64,000 bases of DNA from Amoebidium appalachense (taxonomy: Eukaryota; Ichthyosporea). Below are positions 35,447-46,763 of this stretch, in pieces. Position 1 is the first letter of the stretch; the number at the start of each line of letters is the position of its first letter. The position numbers and the translations under genes were made by a program. Location: contig CAVNZM010000004.1 in assembly GCA_963693365.1 (NCBI GenBank), forward strand, positions 7,254,001 through 7,318,000, written 5' to 3'. Below the pieces are notes generated by a model that did not search any database, was not told where the DNA came from, and saw only the letters and a list, made by a program, of their open reading frames with translations.

Positions 35447-35790
35447 GTGCGTGTGTGTCTTTGTGTATGTGAATCTGTCAACACACATGCGTGCACACAC
35501 CCTCACAAACACATCCAAAATTACACAAAGCTACGGATGCACTCCAAATCCCCCCTCCCCTCCCCCCAACTCCAACCCCCCCCTCCCCCCCCCCCCCCAA
35601 AAAAAAAAAGCCTTAGCCTGAATTAAAAGAGAAAAATCTTATTTACACACCCACCCCTGTACATTATAGTCCAAAACATACGCAATGGTTTCTTTAGTGA
35701 TCCATATATATACATCCCCACCGGATACCACACGCCCTTTATTTCATTCATATTATCAAACGTCTTCAACTGCCCTCACACCCACTCCAT
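34941..35790. repeat. spacer with an 80-bp (GT)n run
   Basis: GT run at about 35360-35442, then CA-rich and C-rich sequence and an A-run near 35600. The remainder is unique without a recognised gene. Confidence 0.7.
35738..35743 (-). terminator. AATAAA polyadenylation signal
   Basis: AATAAA on the minus strand, about 53 bases beyond the stop codon of the SH3BP5-like gene at 35796, is well placed to end its transcript. Confidence 0.5.
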
Positions 35791-35795
35791 CGATA

Positions 35796-36583
35796 TCAAG
35801 TTACATGCTCTATCGCTCCCTCCCCCTCTTTAGTTTCACACTCACCCACTTCATCATTTCCAGACTGCTCCTTCTCCCAAGACTCGATCGAATTTCCGTT
35901 CCCTCCAGATTGTCTTTCCTCCTTGTTATCAACTGCTCCACTCACTTCATCATTTACTGCTTGCTCAGGCCCCTCATGGGATCCGGTAGGTGTAGTTGAT
36001 TGGTTCCCTATTACATCTCCTTCCTCGTTTTCTTCATCGCCACCACTCGCCGTTGAAGTTCCCACATTCTCAACCCCATCTCTATCTTTCGGCCCCTCGG
36101 ACTCCCCGCCCACCTCTTTCTCGCTTGTCGCTGCAATTTTACCCTCCTCGCTATGCACGTGACTCTCCTCCAATCGGCTGTTTTCTACCAGGGGATCTGC
36201 CAATCGCTCGGTTTCCTTAGATGGGTCCAGCTCCTCTTCTTGTTTCTGATTGGTTCCTGCCGATTCTTCCGATTTCCCGCCCTCCCCTTTTGGCAAATCT
36301 GATTGGTTCACAACTTTGCCTGCCTCTCCAGAAATTTCTACGCTCTGTTCTTTTTGTTGCTCCGTCGCTATGCAACCGTTTGTAAGGACACTTCCTATTG
36401 GCTGAGGTTTGAGTGTTTCTTCCGATTTGGAACTCTTTGGGAGAGGGGGCGTCAATATTGCGGGCGCCGATAGGTAATCGGTATCCTGCGATTGGTCGAG
36501 TGAGGTCTCCAACGTGAGATCCGATAGAACTCCGAGACACCAGGCTGTATGTTTCCTGTACCGCGTGTGTGTGTGTGTGTGTG

Positions 36584-36618
<35 letters not shown>

Positions 36619-37370
36619 GGGAGGGGTGCATTCACAGGTGTGTATGCAAACATGTGTTAGCACTAGTGTGTGCACGTGTGTGTGCGCTCATCTTTTTGTG
36701 TGCATGGGGGTATGTGCATGTATGTGAGTGTAAGTCAACAATGTAGGTACGTGTACGCACCGCCCACATGCATAAATGTACATTCACATCGTGCCAAAGC
36801 AATGCATAGGCGTCAAGGGAAATAGTAAGATGTACAACTGACGTCATTTGTCGAGTGTTGACAAAGTCCTCTATCATAAACTGTACCCCCCCCCCCCTCC
36901 CCCTCCCCCCCCCCCCCCACATGCACACGCACGCACACAGACGCGCGCGCGCACACACACACACCCACACCCACACCCACACACACATACCCACACACAC
37001 ACCCACACGCCCACCCACCCACCCACCCTCCCCCTCCCCTCCCCCCTCCCCGTCCCCGCCCCTCCCCTTCCCCCCCCTCCTCCCCTCCATTCCCCCTCCC
37101 CCCTCTCTCTCTCCCCCCAAACACACAACCGCGCACACACCCACACACAGACACACGCACCTAGCCCTAGTTGCCTCCTCGACCAGCCTGTCCAGCTGAG
37201 CCTGTGTGGCCACTATGTCTCTCTCCACCGCCTCCTTCACCTCGTAGTAGCCTGACGCCTTCTCAAGGTAGCCCCTGCATGGGTTAAGTAGGTTAAGTCT
37301 TGGTTAGAAAAACTTGATTGGTTGATGTTGGATAGAATATAGATAATGCATGGATGCTTAACATATCGAT

Positions 37371-37410
<40 letters not shown>

Positions 37411-38397
37411 TTCCCCCCCTCCTCTCCCCTCAAAAATTTCTCTCCCTCTCTCGTCGTCTCCTGGTCCCGTCCATTCCCCCCACTCCCCCCCCCCCCCCCC
37501 CCCCCCACCCACCCCAAACACACACAGGCACTCATAGAGCCAAACACATACGTCATGCCACCATTGCTTACCCATCAAACCTTTCACAGACTACCGCAGG
37601 AGCCCACACATCCTCCCCCCCCCCCTCCCCCCGCCCCCTCTTTTCCACCGTAGCCCACCCACATTCCACCATGCAGCGAACTCCTCCCCCGACCTTTCCG
37701 TTCAATAAATATTTGTCCACACACGGATGCAGCCCCCTTCCTTCAACCTCCCCCCTTTCAACCTTCCACTAACCTCCCCCCCTCCCCCCCCCCCCCCTCC
37801 CCTCCCCCCCCCCCCCCCCCCGGAAAAAATTAAAAAAAAACTTCACCCCATCCCCCCCCCCCACCCAATCCTCATCTTTTTCACCACCCCCCCTCCCCCC
37901 CCCCCCCCCCCCCCCCCTCCCCCTCCCCCCAACCCGCCCCTCCGCCCCCAACAATGACACACACACACCCACACCCACACACACCCCCACACACGCACAC
38001 ACACCTGCACAGCTCGTTCTGCTCAACCACGCCTGCCCTTGCCGTCTCGACCCGCTGTGTTGCCTGCCTGTGCTCGAGCTCTACCCTCTGAAGCTCCGCC
38101 CGGCATTCCTCAACCTGCAAAACATCGTCTATCTTAGTGGAGGGAAGAACCCTTTGACTTGACTTTATTTATTTATTTATTCTTTCTTTCTTTCTTTTTT
38201 TCTTTTTTTTTTTTGTGTGCGTGTGTGGGGGGGGGGGGGGGGGGGGGGGAGGGGGGGGGGGGAGGGGGGGGGGGGGGAGAGGGGGGGCCGAGGAGAGGGG
38301 AGAGGGGGAAGCATTTTCGTGATAAGTAATGTGTGTGCTAGTTGAGTAAAGTGGCACGCACGTTTGCTTCTAATCCTGTGGCCCCCTGTGTGCGGGT

Positions 38398-38431
<34 letters not shown>

Positions 38432-40921
38432 CTTCTTTTTCCGTCGGGCATCCGCGGGGGAGGGGGGGGGGGGGGGGGGGGGGAGGAGGGTAGAATGGGT
38501 CTAGTATGAAGTACACAATCAATTACAACACAAAGCCGAGTGAAAAAGCACACATAAAGACTTAAATCATAAGCAGAGCCCATCCTGGGGCAGGGGTGGG
38601 GTGGGGTGGGGTGGAGTGGGATGGGGGTGGGCACGAGATGGGCTCTGCCTATAATGCATACTTACCCTCCCAAAGTGTTGTGTTAAAAAAAAAAATGTGT
38701 ATGCTGCATTGGTGAAAACCCAGATAATAAGGCCAAAATTTAACTTGATATTTTAAACATTTTAACAACCTACCCTCATTGCAGCATTATTCAGGGCCTC
38801 CTGCGTCTGCAGGCTTATGGCCACAGCCACACCGGCCCCGGCCATGGCCCCTTCGACCTCAGCCATTAGCTGCCGCTCACACTCGCGCTGCTCCGCTCGT
38901 GCCTGATTTTAAAAGTTTAAACATAAGAAATTATTAACTTTAAAAGACCATCATAATTAAACGCTCCAACTCTGGCCCATTCGACTGAAGCCATTAGCTG
39001 CCGCCATTAGCTGCCACTCACATTCGCGCTGCTCCGCTCGTGCCTGATTCTAAAAGTTTTAACATAACGTTCTATAAACTTTAAACAGACTAATAAGTTG
39101 CACATACGTCTTCCGACCTGTCCACACAACCTAACTTAAATAGTCACATTGAAGACTATTGCTTTGCACTACTTATAGACTAGACAAGTATACATGCCCA
39201 CACATGCATATCCTCTCCCCCCCCCCCCCCCCCCCCCCTCCCCCCTCCCCCTTCTCTCCCCCCCAAACACACACACACACACACACTTACACCCACACCC
39301 ACACACACAAAGAAAACAAACAAACAAACAACAAAAAAAAATCATGCTTTTCCCTTGTGCCCAAATCAAAAACTGTGTGTAGGTGCGTGCGAGTGTCTAC
39401 GTGTGAATGTATGTACGTGTGTGTGCACACATGTGTGTGTACGATGTGTTGTTGCATGCAACATGTGTAGGTGTGCATGTATGTGTGATTGTGTGTGTGT
39501 GCCTTGTTCTTACAGGCATATGTACATGTGCATGTGTTTGTGTGTGCGCGTGCGCATATGAGCAGACCAGTGTAAACCCGCTTATCTGCTGGTGCCAATA
39601 TGGTGGTGGTGTTTGTTTGTTTTTTTGTTGTTTTTTTTTGGGAGGGGGGGGGGGGGGGGGGGAGGGGAGGAAGGGGGGAGGGGGGAGGTGGGGAGGAGAG
39701 AGGAAGGGGCGAGGGGGGGGGGGGGAGGGAGGGGGGAAGAGGAGGAGAGAGGAAGAGGGAGGGGGGGGGGGTTGCCTGATTAAAAATGTTCGTTGCCTTT
39801 TCATATTGTAAAGCCACGATACGTGCCTCGTCTTGAGCTTTTCTGCACAACAAAAGACGAAACATGTTGCGAGATTGTGGCAAAGGTGTGTGTACACGTG
39901 TGTTAGTGTGTGTGTGTATCTGTGTGTGTGCGTGTGTGCGTCAGGTTGTGTGTGTGTGTGTGTGTATCTGTGTGTGTGTGCATGTGTGCTTCAGGTTGTG
40001 TGTGTGTGTGTGTGTGTATCTGTGTGTGTGTGCGTGTGTGTATATGTGCTGTATGTACTGTGTGTTTGTGTGTGCACATGTGTGAATGCGCGCACGTGTG
40101 TTCTGTGTGTATGCCTCTGTGGTTGAGTGTATATGTTTTCCGTGTGCAATGCCGACACGCACTGGGGGGGAGGGGGGGGGGGTTTGACATTTTTTTTAGG
40201 GGAGAGAAAGATCGGGTGGAACGGTGGGAAGTTAGTTCCCAAGTCCGACAAGCATTCAAGGAGTTAGGGAAAGGGCCTGTTGGTCTTGGTTGACCCCGGT
40301 GCATGGGGAGGCCCGGGGGGGGGGGGGGGGGGGGGGAGGATGATAAAAAAGGCTCTACAGGAAGGGTGGTGGTGGTGGTGGTGGGCCGGAGGGGGGGGGG
40401 GGAGAATGATCTTACAGTAAGGCTGTCTGAACAAAACCGAAATGAGTAGAGGTGTGGGGGTGTCAAGCCACGTGGAACACACTGGGAAAGGGGGAGGACA
40501 GGGGAGGGGAAGGGGGGGGGGGGGGGGGGGGGGGGGAGGGGGGAGGGGGGGGGGGGGGGAGGGGGGAAGACTCGAAGGGCTCAAAGGGAAACTTAGGAGA
40601 CGAAGCTTCTGAAAACTTCCCCGTCGCTACCAAAGCCGACACCTTCTTGCTAATATGACATACCCGCCCGGGGGGGGGGGGGGGGTCTTACACGCATGCC
40701 TGGTAGGCCATGTAGTAAGGTTTGCTACGTTCCACGGCCTTGCGCATACCTATCCAGTTTTGAACAGCCTGCAATTTCACGTCCCCTGATACGAACCCCC
40801 CTTCCAGTTAGAATATGCCACCCAAGCTGAGGACCCCAAAGGGGCCCATTCCGTTGGAATGATGGGGGATGAGGAAGAGAAAGAAAGCACATGCCCCTCC
40901 CCCCCCCTCTCTCCCTCCCCC

Positions 40922-40952
<31 letters not shown>

Positions 40953-41165
40953 AGAAAAAAAAAGAAAAGAAAAAAGATAAGAAAAGACTTCTGATGGAGA
41001 GACTCTGGTGTGGTGAAGACGCTGTGGGAACAGGAGGGAGGGCACAGAAACCCGCCGGGCGGGCACAGAAACCCGCCGGGCGGGCACAGAAACCCGCCGG
41101 GGCGGGGAGAAGGGGGGGGGGGGGGGGGGGGGGGGGGGTAAAATGCTGGACGGAGGACGAAGATG

Positions 41166-41264
<99 letters not shown>

Positions 41265-41397
41265 TGTGTTTGTGTGTGAGTGTGTGTTGTTGTTGTCGTA
41301 CATATGTGCATGGATGCAGCAGGTGTTGCGCTTGTGCTCAGGTGTCTGTAGTCAGGTGTGTGTGTCTACAGGTGTGGAGGGGGTGGGGAGTGTGTAT

Positions 41398-41449
<52 letters not shown>

Positions 41450-41836
41450 GAGTGAGTGTGTGTGGCCGGTGGGTGTACACATGTTCAAGTGGTAGTGTGT
41501 ACACTCATCATGGGTGTTTATTCTGGTAAGTCATTCGTAAATGGTCTGCGAACACGTGGGTGTGTGTTGAAATGCACGTGTGTGCCTGTGTGCAATATGT
41601 ACGTCTATGTGTGCGTGCGTGCAGTAGCATGTGTTGACGTGTTTCAGGTACATGTGTTCGTTCGTGTGTGCATGTGCATGCATGCATGGTCATGCTCACA
41701 CACACAATCTGCCTGTGTACATGTATGTATGTGCCTGTGTGTGTGCTTGCGGATGTGTCTGTGTGTTTGGGTGTATGTGTGCATGTGCTTGGGGTGTGTG
41801 TGTGTGCGTGTGCGTGTATGTTTTTGTGTGTCCCTA

Positions 41837-41922
<86 letters not shown>

Positions 41923-42893
41923 CGCGCGTGTGTAGGCATATGTATGTGTGGGATTGTGCATGCATGCATGTGTGCCTGTGTGTGTGTATGTGTGCCCCTG
42001 TGCCTGGCCACCCACCATCCATTATGACGTCTCTGTAGTGTTTCTTGCATGCCTCCAGCTCCCTCTCTATGCGGCTCACATTCTCTGCACAAACACAAAA
42101 ACAATTGAGTAAGAAGGAGAACACCCACCGGAGGAGCAACACTTTCCAAGCACTTGCACACACACGAAAACATGCACTCCTGTGCATACGTACATGCACA
42201 TGCATCCACACAGCCATACACACACACACATAAACACACACACACATACGCACACACACACACGCACACGCGCACACACACACACCTGGCCGGGTCTCTC
42301 GGCAGGAAACCACCTCGACCCCCCCCCCCCCCCCCCCCCCCCTTCCTCCCCCCCCCCCATCCCTGCGCCCCTCCGCCCCTCCCCCCTCCCTGCGCCCCTC
42401 CGCCCCTCCCCCCGCCCCCCGCCCGCCCCTCTGCTCGGGCCCCTCCCCCAACAGCCCCCTTCCTCACAGAAAAATAAAACTACGAACCTCTAAGCATTAA
42501 ATAATAACCCTTTCCCCCTTCCACCCAGCCTCTTACCTCCCCCCCCCCCCCCCCCTTCCGCACTGACACACACACATACACACACACACTGACCCACCTC
42601 CCAATTAATGCACACACACACACACACACAGAAATCCACCCGTCACCCGCCCCCCTCCCCCCGCGCCCCCAACTCCCCCCCCTCCCCCCCCCCCCGGCCC
42701 CCAAAAAAAAAGACCGAACCCGTGTAACCCAATCACCCTTCCTGATTAATATTTTACTTCTAATACTAAAACCCACCAGTTGCTGCTGTTAGTGCCTGCA
42801 GGGCCTGCCTCACCCTCAGATCCAAATCCCCTAACTCCACGTCAAGGCTGTGGCTCTCCAGTGGGTTCCCGGTGCTGGCACCCTACGTGTGTG

Positions 42894-42960
<67 letters not shown>

Positions 42961-43076
42961 AGGGGGGGGGGGGGTTAAGGGGGAGTGGGGGAGGGGGGGG
43001 GGGGAGCATGCGTGTTTGTGTGTATGTGTTTGTTCAAGTTTGGGTGTGTGTATGTGTGTGTGTATGTGTGTGTGTG

Positions 43077-43118
<42 letters not shown>

Positions 43119-43226
43119 CGTGGGGGGGGGGAGAGGTGCGTGTGTGCGTGCGTGTTTGTGTGTGTGTGTTTGTTCAAGTGTGTGTGTGTATGTATGTGTA
43201 TGTACGTGTGTGTGTGTGTGTGCGTG

Positions 43227-43299
<73 letters not shown>

Positions 43300-44624
43300 T
43301 GGGAGGAAAAGGGGGGGGGGGGGGGGGGGGGTAGTGTTTATCGATATGGGTAAAAGGGTGCATGCTATTGAAGGGCCGCAGGGAGAGGTGATATAGGGAC
43401 GCCTCGAGTACAAGAAGGGGAGTCCCGTGGGAAAGTGTGTGTTGGGGGGGAGGGGCGGGGGGGAGAGGAGGAGAGGGGGGGGGGGGGGGGGGGGGGGGGG
43501 GGAGGGGAGGTTTTTAAATGGGAGGCGGGGGGAGGAGGGGGGGGGGGGGGAGGGGGAGAGGAAGGGAATGCAAGGAAGGTAAAGAGCGCGAAAAAAGAGA
43601 AAAAGCAAGAGAACGCAAGGAAAGAAACTACGACATGTGCAGGCGAAAGATTAGACACGGGCAAAAGTCTGGCGTGTTTTCAGGCCTCCGGGGGTTGGGG
43701 GGTTGAAGGGTGGGGTGAGGGGGGGGGGGGGGGGGGGGGGGGGAGATGGGATGGGAAGGGGGGGGGGGGGGGGGGGTGTTACAGGAGAGGGGTAAGATGT
43801 GGTATGGGCCTGAATTGCCGGGGGACGGGGGGGGGGGGGGGGGTTAGGAGGGAGGGGGTGTTGGGAGGGGGGAGGGGGGGGGGCTTTCAAACACGGGATC
43901 ATTGGTGTGTGGAGCACAAAGGAGGAGACAAAACGGAGAAAGAGCAGGTAGATGGAATGGGAGAATTCCTTGAGTACGTGTTGAAAGATCTGAAAAAATT
44001 GCGCGATACAGAAATTATCACTGAGCGAAGAGGCGGTCAGGGGCAAGGGGAGGGGAGGGGGGGTGGGGGGGGGGAATGGGGGAATGGGGAGAGGGAGGAA
44101 TAGGGGGGGAGGGGGGGGGGGAGGGGGGGGGGGGGGAATAGAAGGATCTGCAAGGGTGAGCGTGGACGTGTGTGTGCTTTTGCGCGCGCGCACGCGCGCG
44201 TGTGTGTGTGCGTGTGTGTGTGCGTGCGCGTGTGTATGTGTGTGTGTGTCTGTGTGTGTGCTTGCTTGTGTGTTGCGTGTGTGTGTGTGTACGTGTGTGC
44301 GCGTGTGTGCATGTGTGTGTGTCTGTGTGTGTGTTTGTGTGTTTGCGGGGAGAAGGGGGGGGGGGGGGGGGAAGCGGGAGGGAAAGAGAATATTAGGAAG
44401 TGGGGGTGGGGCCAAGTTGGGGGTGGGATGCAAACCTGATCCATTTGCGCAATCAAAGGTGTAATTGCGCTGTTCGAGGCTGACCCTAGAGTCTTAAGTT
44501 GGTAGGAAAGTTGCTTGGAAACATGTGCAGTTTCAGACAGCCTTCGCGGGAGGGAATGCGCAGGAATGGGTGCGCTAGAAGGCGCAGGTGGATCCGAGCT
44601 GCCTGGTGGTGTGGGCTCGGACAT
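35796..44624 (-). CDS. SH3BP5-family Rab11 guanine-nucleotide exchange factor
   Basis: Nine exons in transcript order: 44624-44436, 42882-42777, 42084-42016, 40785-40692, 39842-39776, 38902-38774, 38114-38005, 37274-37161, 36555-35796. Phases close exactly to 545 residues. Residues about 64-310 form the long coiled-coil SH3BP5 domain (PF05276): [36 protein letters not shown] followed by KPYY (about 123-146), [20 protein letters not shown], and [17 protein letters not shown]. Animal SH3BP5 proteins are Rab11 GEFs that also bind Btk and JNK; a membrane-traffic role here is inferred. The N-terminus is Pro/Ser-rich, and the 235-residue tail is acidic, Glu/Gly/Ser-rich and probably disordered. Intron 5 uses a GC donor (CAG|GCAACC). 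A decayed duplicate of part of exon 6 lies at 38985-39050. Confidence 0.92.
36583..36618. repeat. poly-G run in SH3BP5-like intron 8
   Basis: GT repeat (36563-36585) then about 30 G, next to the acceptor of the last exon. The donor side of the same intron is CA-rich on the plus strand (36930-37160). Confidence 0.9.
37372..37940. repeat. long C-runs in SH3BP5-like intron 7
   Basis: C-runs at 37372-37410, 37486-37506, 37785-37820 and 37890-37917, with A-runs. Confidence 0.95.
38217..38480. repeat. T-runs and poly-G
   Basis: T-rich 38165-38213, G-runs 38227-38278, a T-run of about 32 bases (38400-38431) and a G-run 38464-38483, in SH3BP5-like intron 6. Confidence 0.95.
38489..38668. repeat. 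dispersed element fragments in foldback arrangement
   Basis: A minus-oriented fragment (AAGTACACAATCAATTACAA to AATCATAAGCAGAGCCCATC, to about 38585) is followed, after a GGGGTGG repeat, by a plus-oriented GATGGGCTCTGCCTATAATGCATAC (38637-38661). The two ends are inverted copies of each other. Confidence 0.65.
38985..39085 (-). pseudogene. decayed partial duplicate of SH3BP5-like exon 6
   Basis: The acceptor end and first ~45 bases of exon 6 (GCACGAGCGGAGCAGCGCGA, then TGTGAG and GGCAGCTAATGGC) recur here with the same upstream intron sequence (AAACTTTTAGAATCAG). The copy has a small internal repeat and loses similarity before the donor, so it is not a usable exon. Confidence 0.7.
39210..39780. 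repeat. C-run, CA, GT and G-rich tracts
   Basis: C-run 39215-39240, CA 39267-39310, GT-rich 39370-39555, then T-run and G-runs 39640-39770, in SH3BP5-like intron 5, ending at the GC donor. Confidence 0.85.
39890..40600. repeat. (GT)n with inner ~60-bp repeat, then G-runs
   Basis: A block with GTCAGGTTGTGTGTGTGTGTGTGTATCTGTG recurs with variations from 39905 to 40040. G-runs follow at 40315-40337, 40391-40402, 40512-40537 and 40548-40560. All lie in SH3BP5-like intron 4. Confidence 0.85.
40917..41450. repeat. C-run, 21-bp x3 repeat, G-run, 90-bp (GT)n, G-run
   Basis: In SH3BP5-like intron 3: C-run 40919-40942, three exact copies of GGCACAGAAACCCGCCGGGC(G) starting at 41041, 41062 and 41083, G-run 41111-41139, GT run 41168-41262 and a G-run 41412-41448. 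Confidence 0.95.
41451..42015. repeat. GT-rich tract with TGCATGCA interruptions and (CG)n
   Basis: Degenerate GT DNA becomes a pure GT run (41849-41914) and then (GC)n (41915-41928), close to the donor of SH3BP5-like exon 3. Confidence 0.9.
42200..42710. repeat. CA tracts and C-runs in SH3BP5-like intron 2
   Basis: CA 42218-42286, C-runs 42319-42342 and 42538-42555, CA 42610-42630, and CCGCCCC repeats between. Confidence 0.9.
42884..43780. repeat. GT arrays and long G-runs in SH3BP5-like intron 1
   Basis: GT run 42890-42958, a larger GT block with a repeated TGTTTGTTCAAG phrase (43020-43297), G-runs 43312-43330, 43478-43501 and 43720-43743. In transcript sense the GT run is (CA)n ending at the exon 2 acceptor. 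Confidence 0.95.
43781..44435. repeat. G-runs and GT/CG tract, donor half of SH3BP5-like intron 1
   Basis: G-runs at 43828-43843 and 44104-44137 and a GT/CG-rich tract 44166-44345. The open frame near 43920-44035 is not needed by the splice model and I regard it as intronic. Confidence 0.8.
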
Positions 44625-46763
44625 GTTTGATTTATGAAGGAAAAAAACGCCGTGTGTTTTATAGTGTCCTTTACACTCTGAGAAAAACTGTCTGTTTCCA
44701 GAACCACTCAAAAGTTGGGGGTCACAGGCAAAGGGGAAACACGAACTGGTACTCTTTCCAGCCAGCTGGGGCAGCAGCAAGGGTGGAAAACTCTATCTTG
44801 CAGTATCTATCTGCTTCATAGTTCTTGTTCTGAGGGCAGTCATATTCTCACGTCACACATAATTACTACTGGAACATGCGCAAGCTTGTAGCTGTTGACA
44901 GACATGTTTCACGTTGTACACTTGAACAGGCCTTCGCTGTGTGAGCTGAGGAACAGGCCCTCGGGACTTATGACGTCACGCAGTGTGCCCGGCAACTGTT
45001 TTTTTTTATGCCCTGGTATGCATGCAGTTCAGTTCACATTGTAATTGCATATGAACAATTGTGCCGGTAGGAACCACTGTGCTTCGTGTTGGTATTTAGA
45101 AGGGTATTAGGCAGATAAATCAGCTATTTTTTTCTTAGGGAGTTTTACTTCCCTCTTTTTTCAGCCAGTGTAACAACCGGGCATGCGAGCTCACCAGAGT
45201 GTGGGAATACTGTAGCCAATGGTTGTGCACTTTCACGACCTATTTATGGCTCTCGAATATCGCTGTGATTGGATTCCTTCGTAGAACGAAGGAATCCCCG
45301 TTGGAATGCGAATCCTTAGCAACAGTAAAAGTGCGGGGGTGGAACACTTTGGCATGTGTTTGAAGCCGCTTCATTTGCCCACAGGCAGCTATTCTTTCTT
45401 TGAATCATAGTATTGCTACAATATATGGACTGTGCCCTTAATGTATACCGCAAGTAAATAGAAATCTAAGCTTTCAACTGTGATCGTCGCATGATGAGAT
45501 TACGCTACAACTGGAATGCACAACCGGATTCCCGGCCGTGCCAGCGGGGGGGATCGAACCACACGTATATGAAATGGTCACTGGGATGTGACTACTACAG
45601 TAAGCCGGTGATTGCGACCCTTTCGTTAGAAGGTACAAGTGTGTATTAGCGTATGTACGTTTCTATGTGACATGTAAATAAATGCCTTTGTACTCAAATA
45701 TCGAGCGCGTAGAAATTCAAGGGCACGTTTACCCACGCTTGCGTTCTTTCCGCTCTGTCTGTAGTCGGCATGGAGACTCTGAGAGGGCGCCCGACTTCTC
45801 GTCATCTCCCCCCCGGCAACTTGTATGGTCATGCAACCGCATTTTTATTGGCTTGTTTCCCCAATTTCTAATTAAAGCAAGGACATAAAGAAATTGTATT
45901 GGCTAAAGGTCATGTCAGATCTACTGATTGAAATGATGTGGTATTTCCAGGAAGCAAGATCCGGCTGAAAGGCTTCAACCAATGGATGTACAGGACCTTC
46001 AGCACGGCTAACAACTTGCATGACCTGTTCGTTTATAAACGAGACTTCTTCGTTACCCTTTTTGCTTAGTTGATTATGATTGGCTTTGGGAACGCTCTTG
46101 ACTGGTGCGGGTGGTATTATCTAAATGAGGCGGTTCGCCGCCTATATGCATGAAGCAAGAATCCTTCTAAACTAAGATAGTTATCGGCCGAAGATAGCTG
46201 TAAAAACCAGGGAAAACTATAGAAACTGCTTGTTAACATATGCAAAACATCATATAATTTTATTTTAGAGGCATTAACTACTACTGCTACATGCATATTT
46301 ACACGCCTAATGTTGTTGCTAGGCACGCGCGGCTCTCGCTGACAACAAAAAACACCATCCTATTGGCTATAAATCATGTGGCTCTCCTATCAGCCGTTAC
46401 GCGATATGCAGGCACATATAAAGCGAATGGCGACACTCAGCAAGAGTCAGTCAGACATTCATTCGATCCGTTTCTGAGAGCGGGCATCGGGGTTGTGTTA
46501 CATTTCTTATAATGGCCTGGTAACCACTTTTTGCACTACGAATTGCCCGTTATTACCAGTTTTCTGCGTTTATGCCCATTTGGACGCTGAAAACGCTTCA
46601 TAGCCACGGTGGTTCTCAGAATTGTGACCACTGAACTAGGCCTTTATCCTCCGCACACTAGCTAGTGTCCGAATTGAGACGTCTTTTGAGAATGTTCGGT
46701 GCTTGCTCAGTTAATGTAGCCCCTACCAGGTCTGGGAGCCTCGATTTTCTAACAACTAGAGCC
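44625..46763. promoter_or_regulatory. divergent upstream region between the SH3BP5-like and zinc-finger genes
   Basis: About 2.1 kb of low-repeat DNA separates two divergent starts. CCAAT/ATTGG motifs occur near 45215, 45268, 45847, 45898, 45979, 46079 and 46361, and a TATA-like ACATATAAAG at 46414-46423. The dense motifs suggest NF-Y-type promoters for both genes (inference). A T-arm-like string (GTGTGGTTCGATCCCCC on the minus strand) lies at about 45545-45562. Confidence 0.5.

Noticed and set aside
43920-44035. Open segment with [15 protein letters not shown] inside SH3BP5-like intron 1
   Set aside because: It lies on the opposite strand to the gene, and exons 1 and 2 join in phase without it.
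45541-45612. Possible tRNA gene on the minus strand (GTGTGGTTCGATCCCCC and a GTCAC/GTGAC hairpin)
   Set aside because: The T-stem pairs poorly and no matching acceptor stem or normal D-arm can be drawn. At best it is a tRNA-derived repeat.
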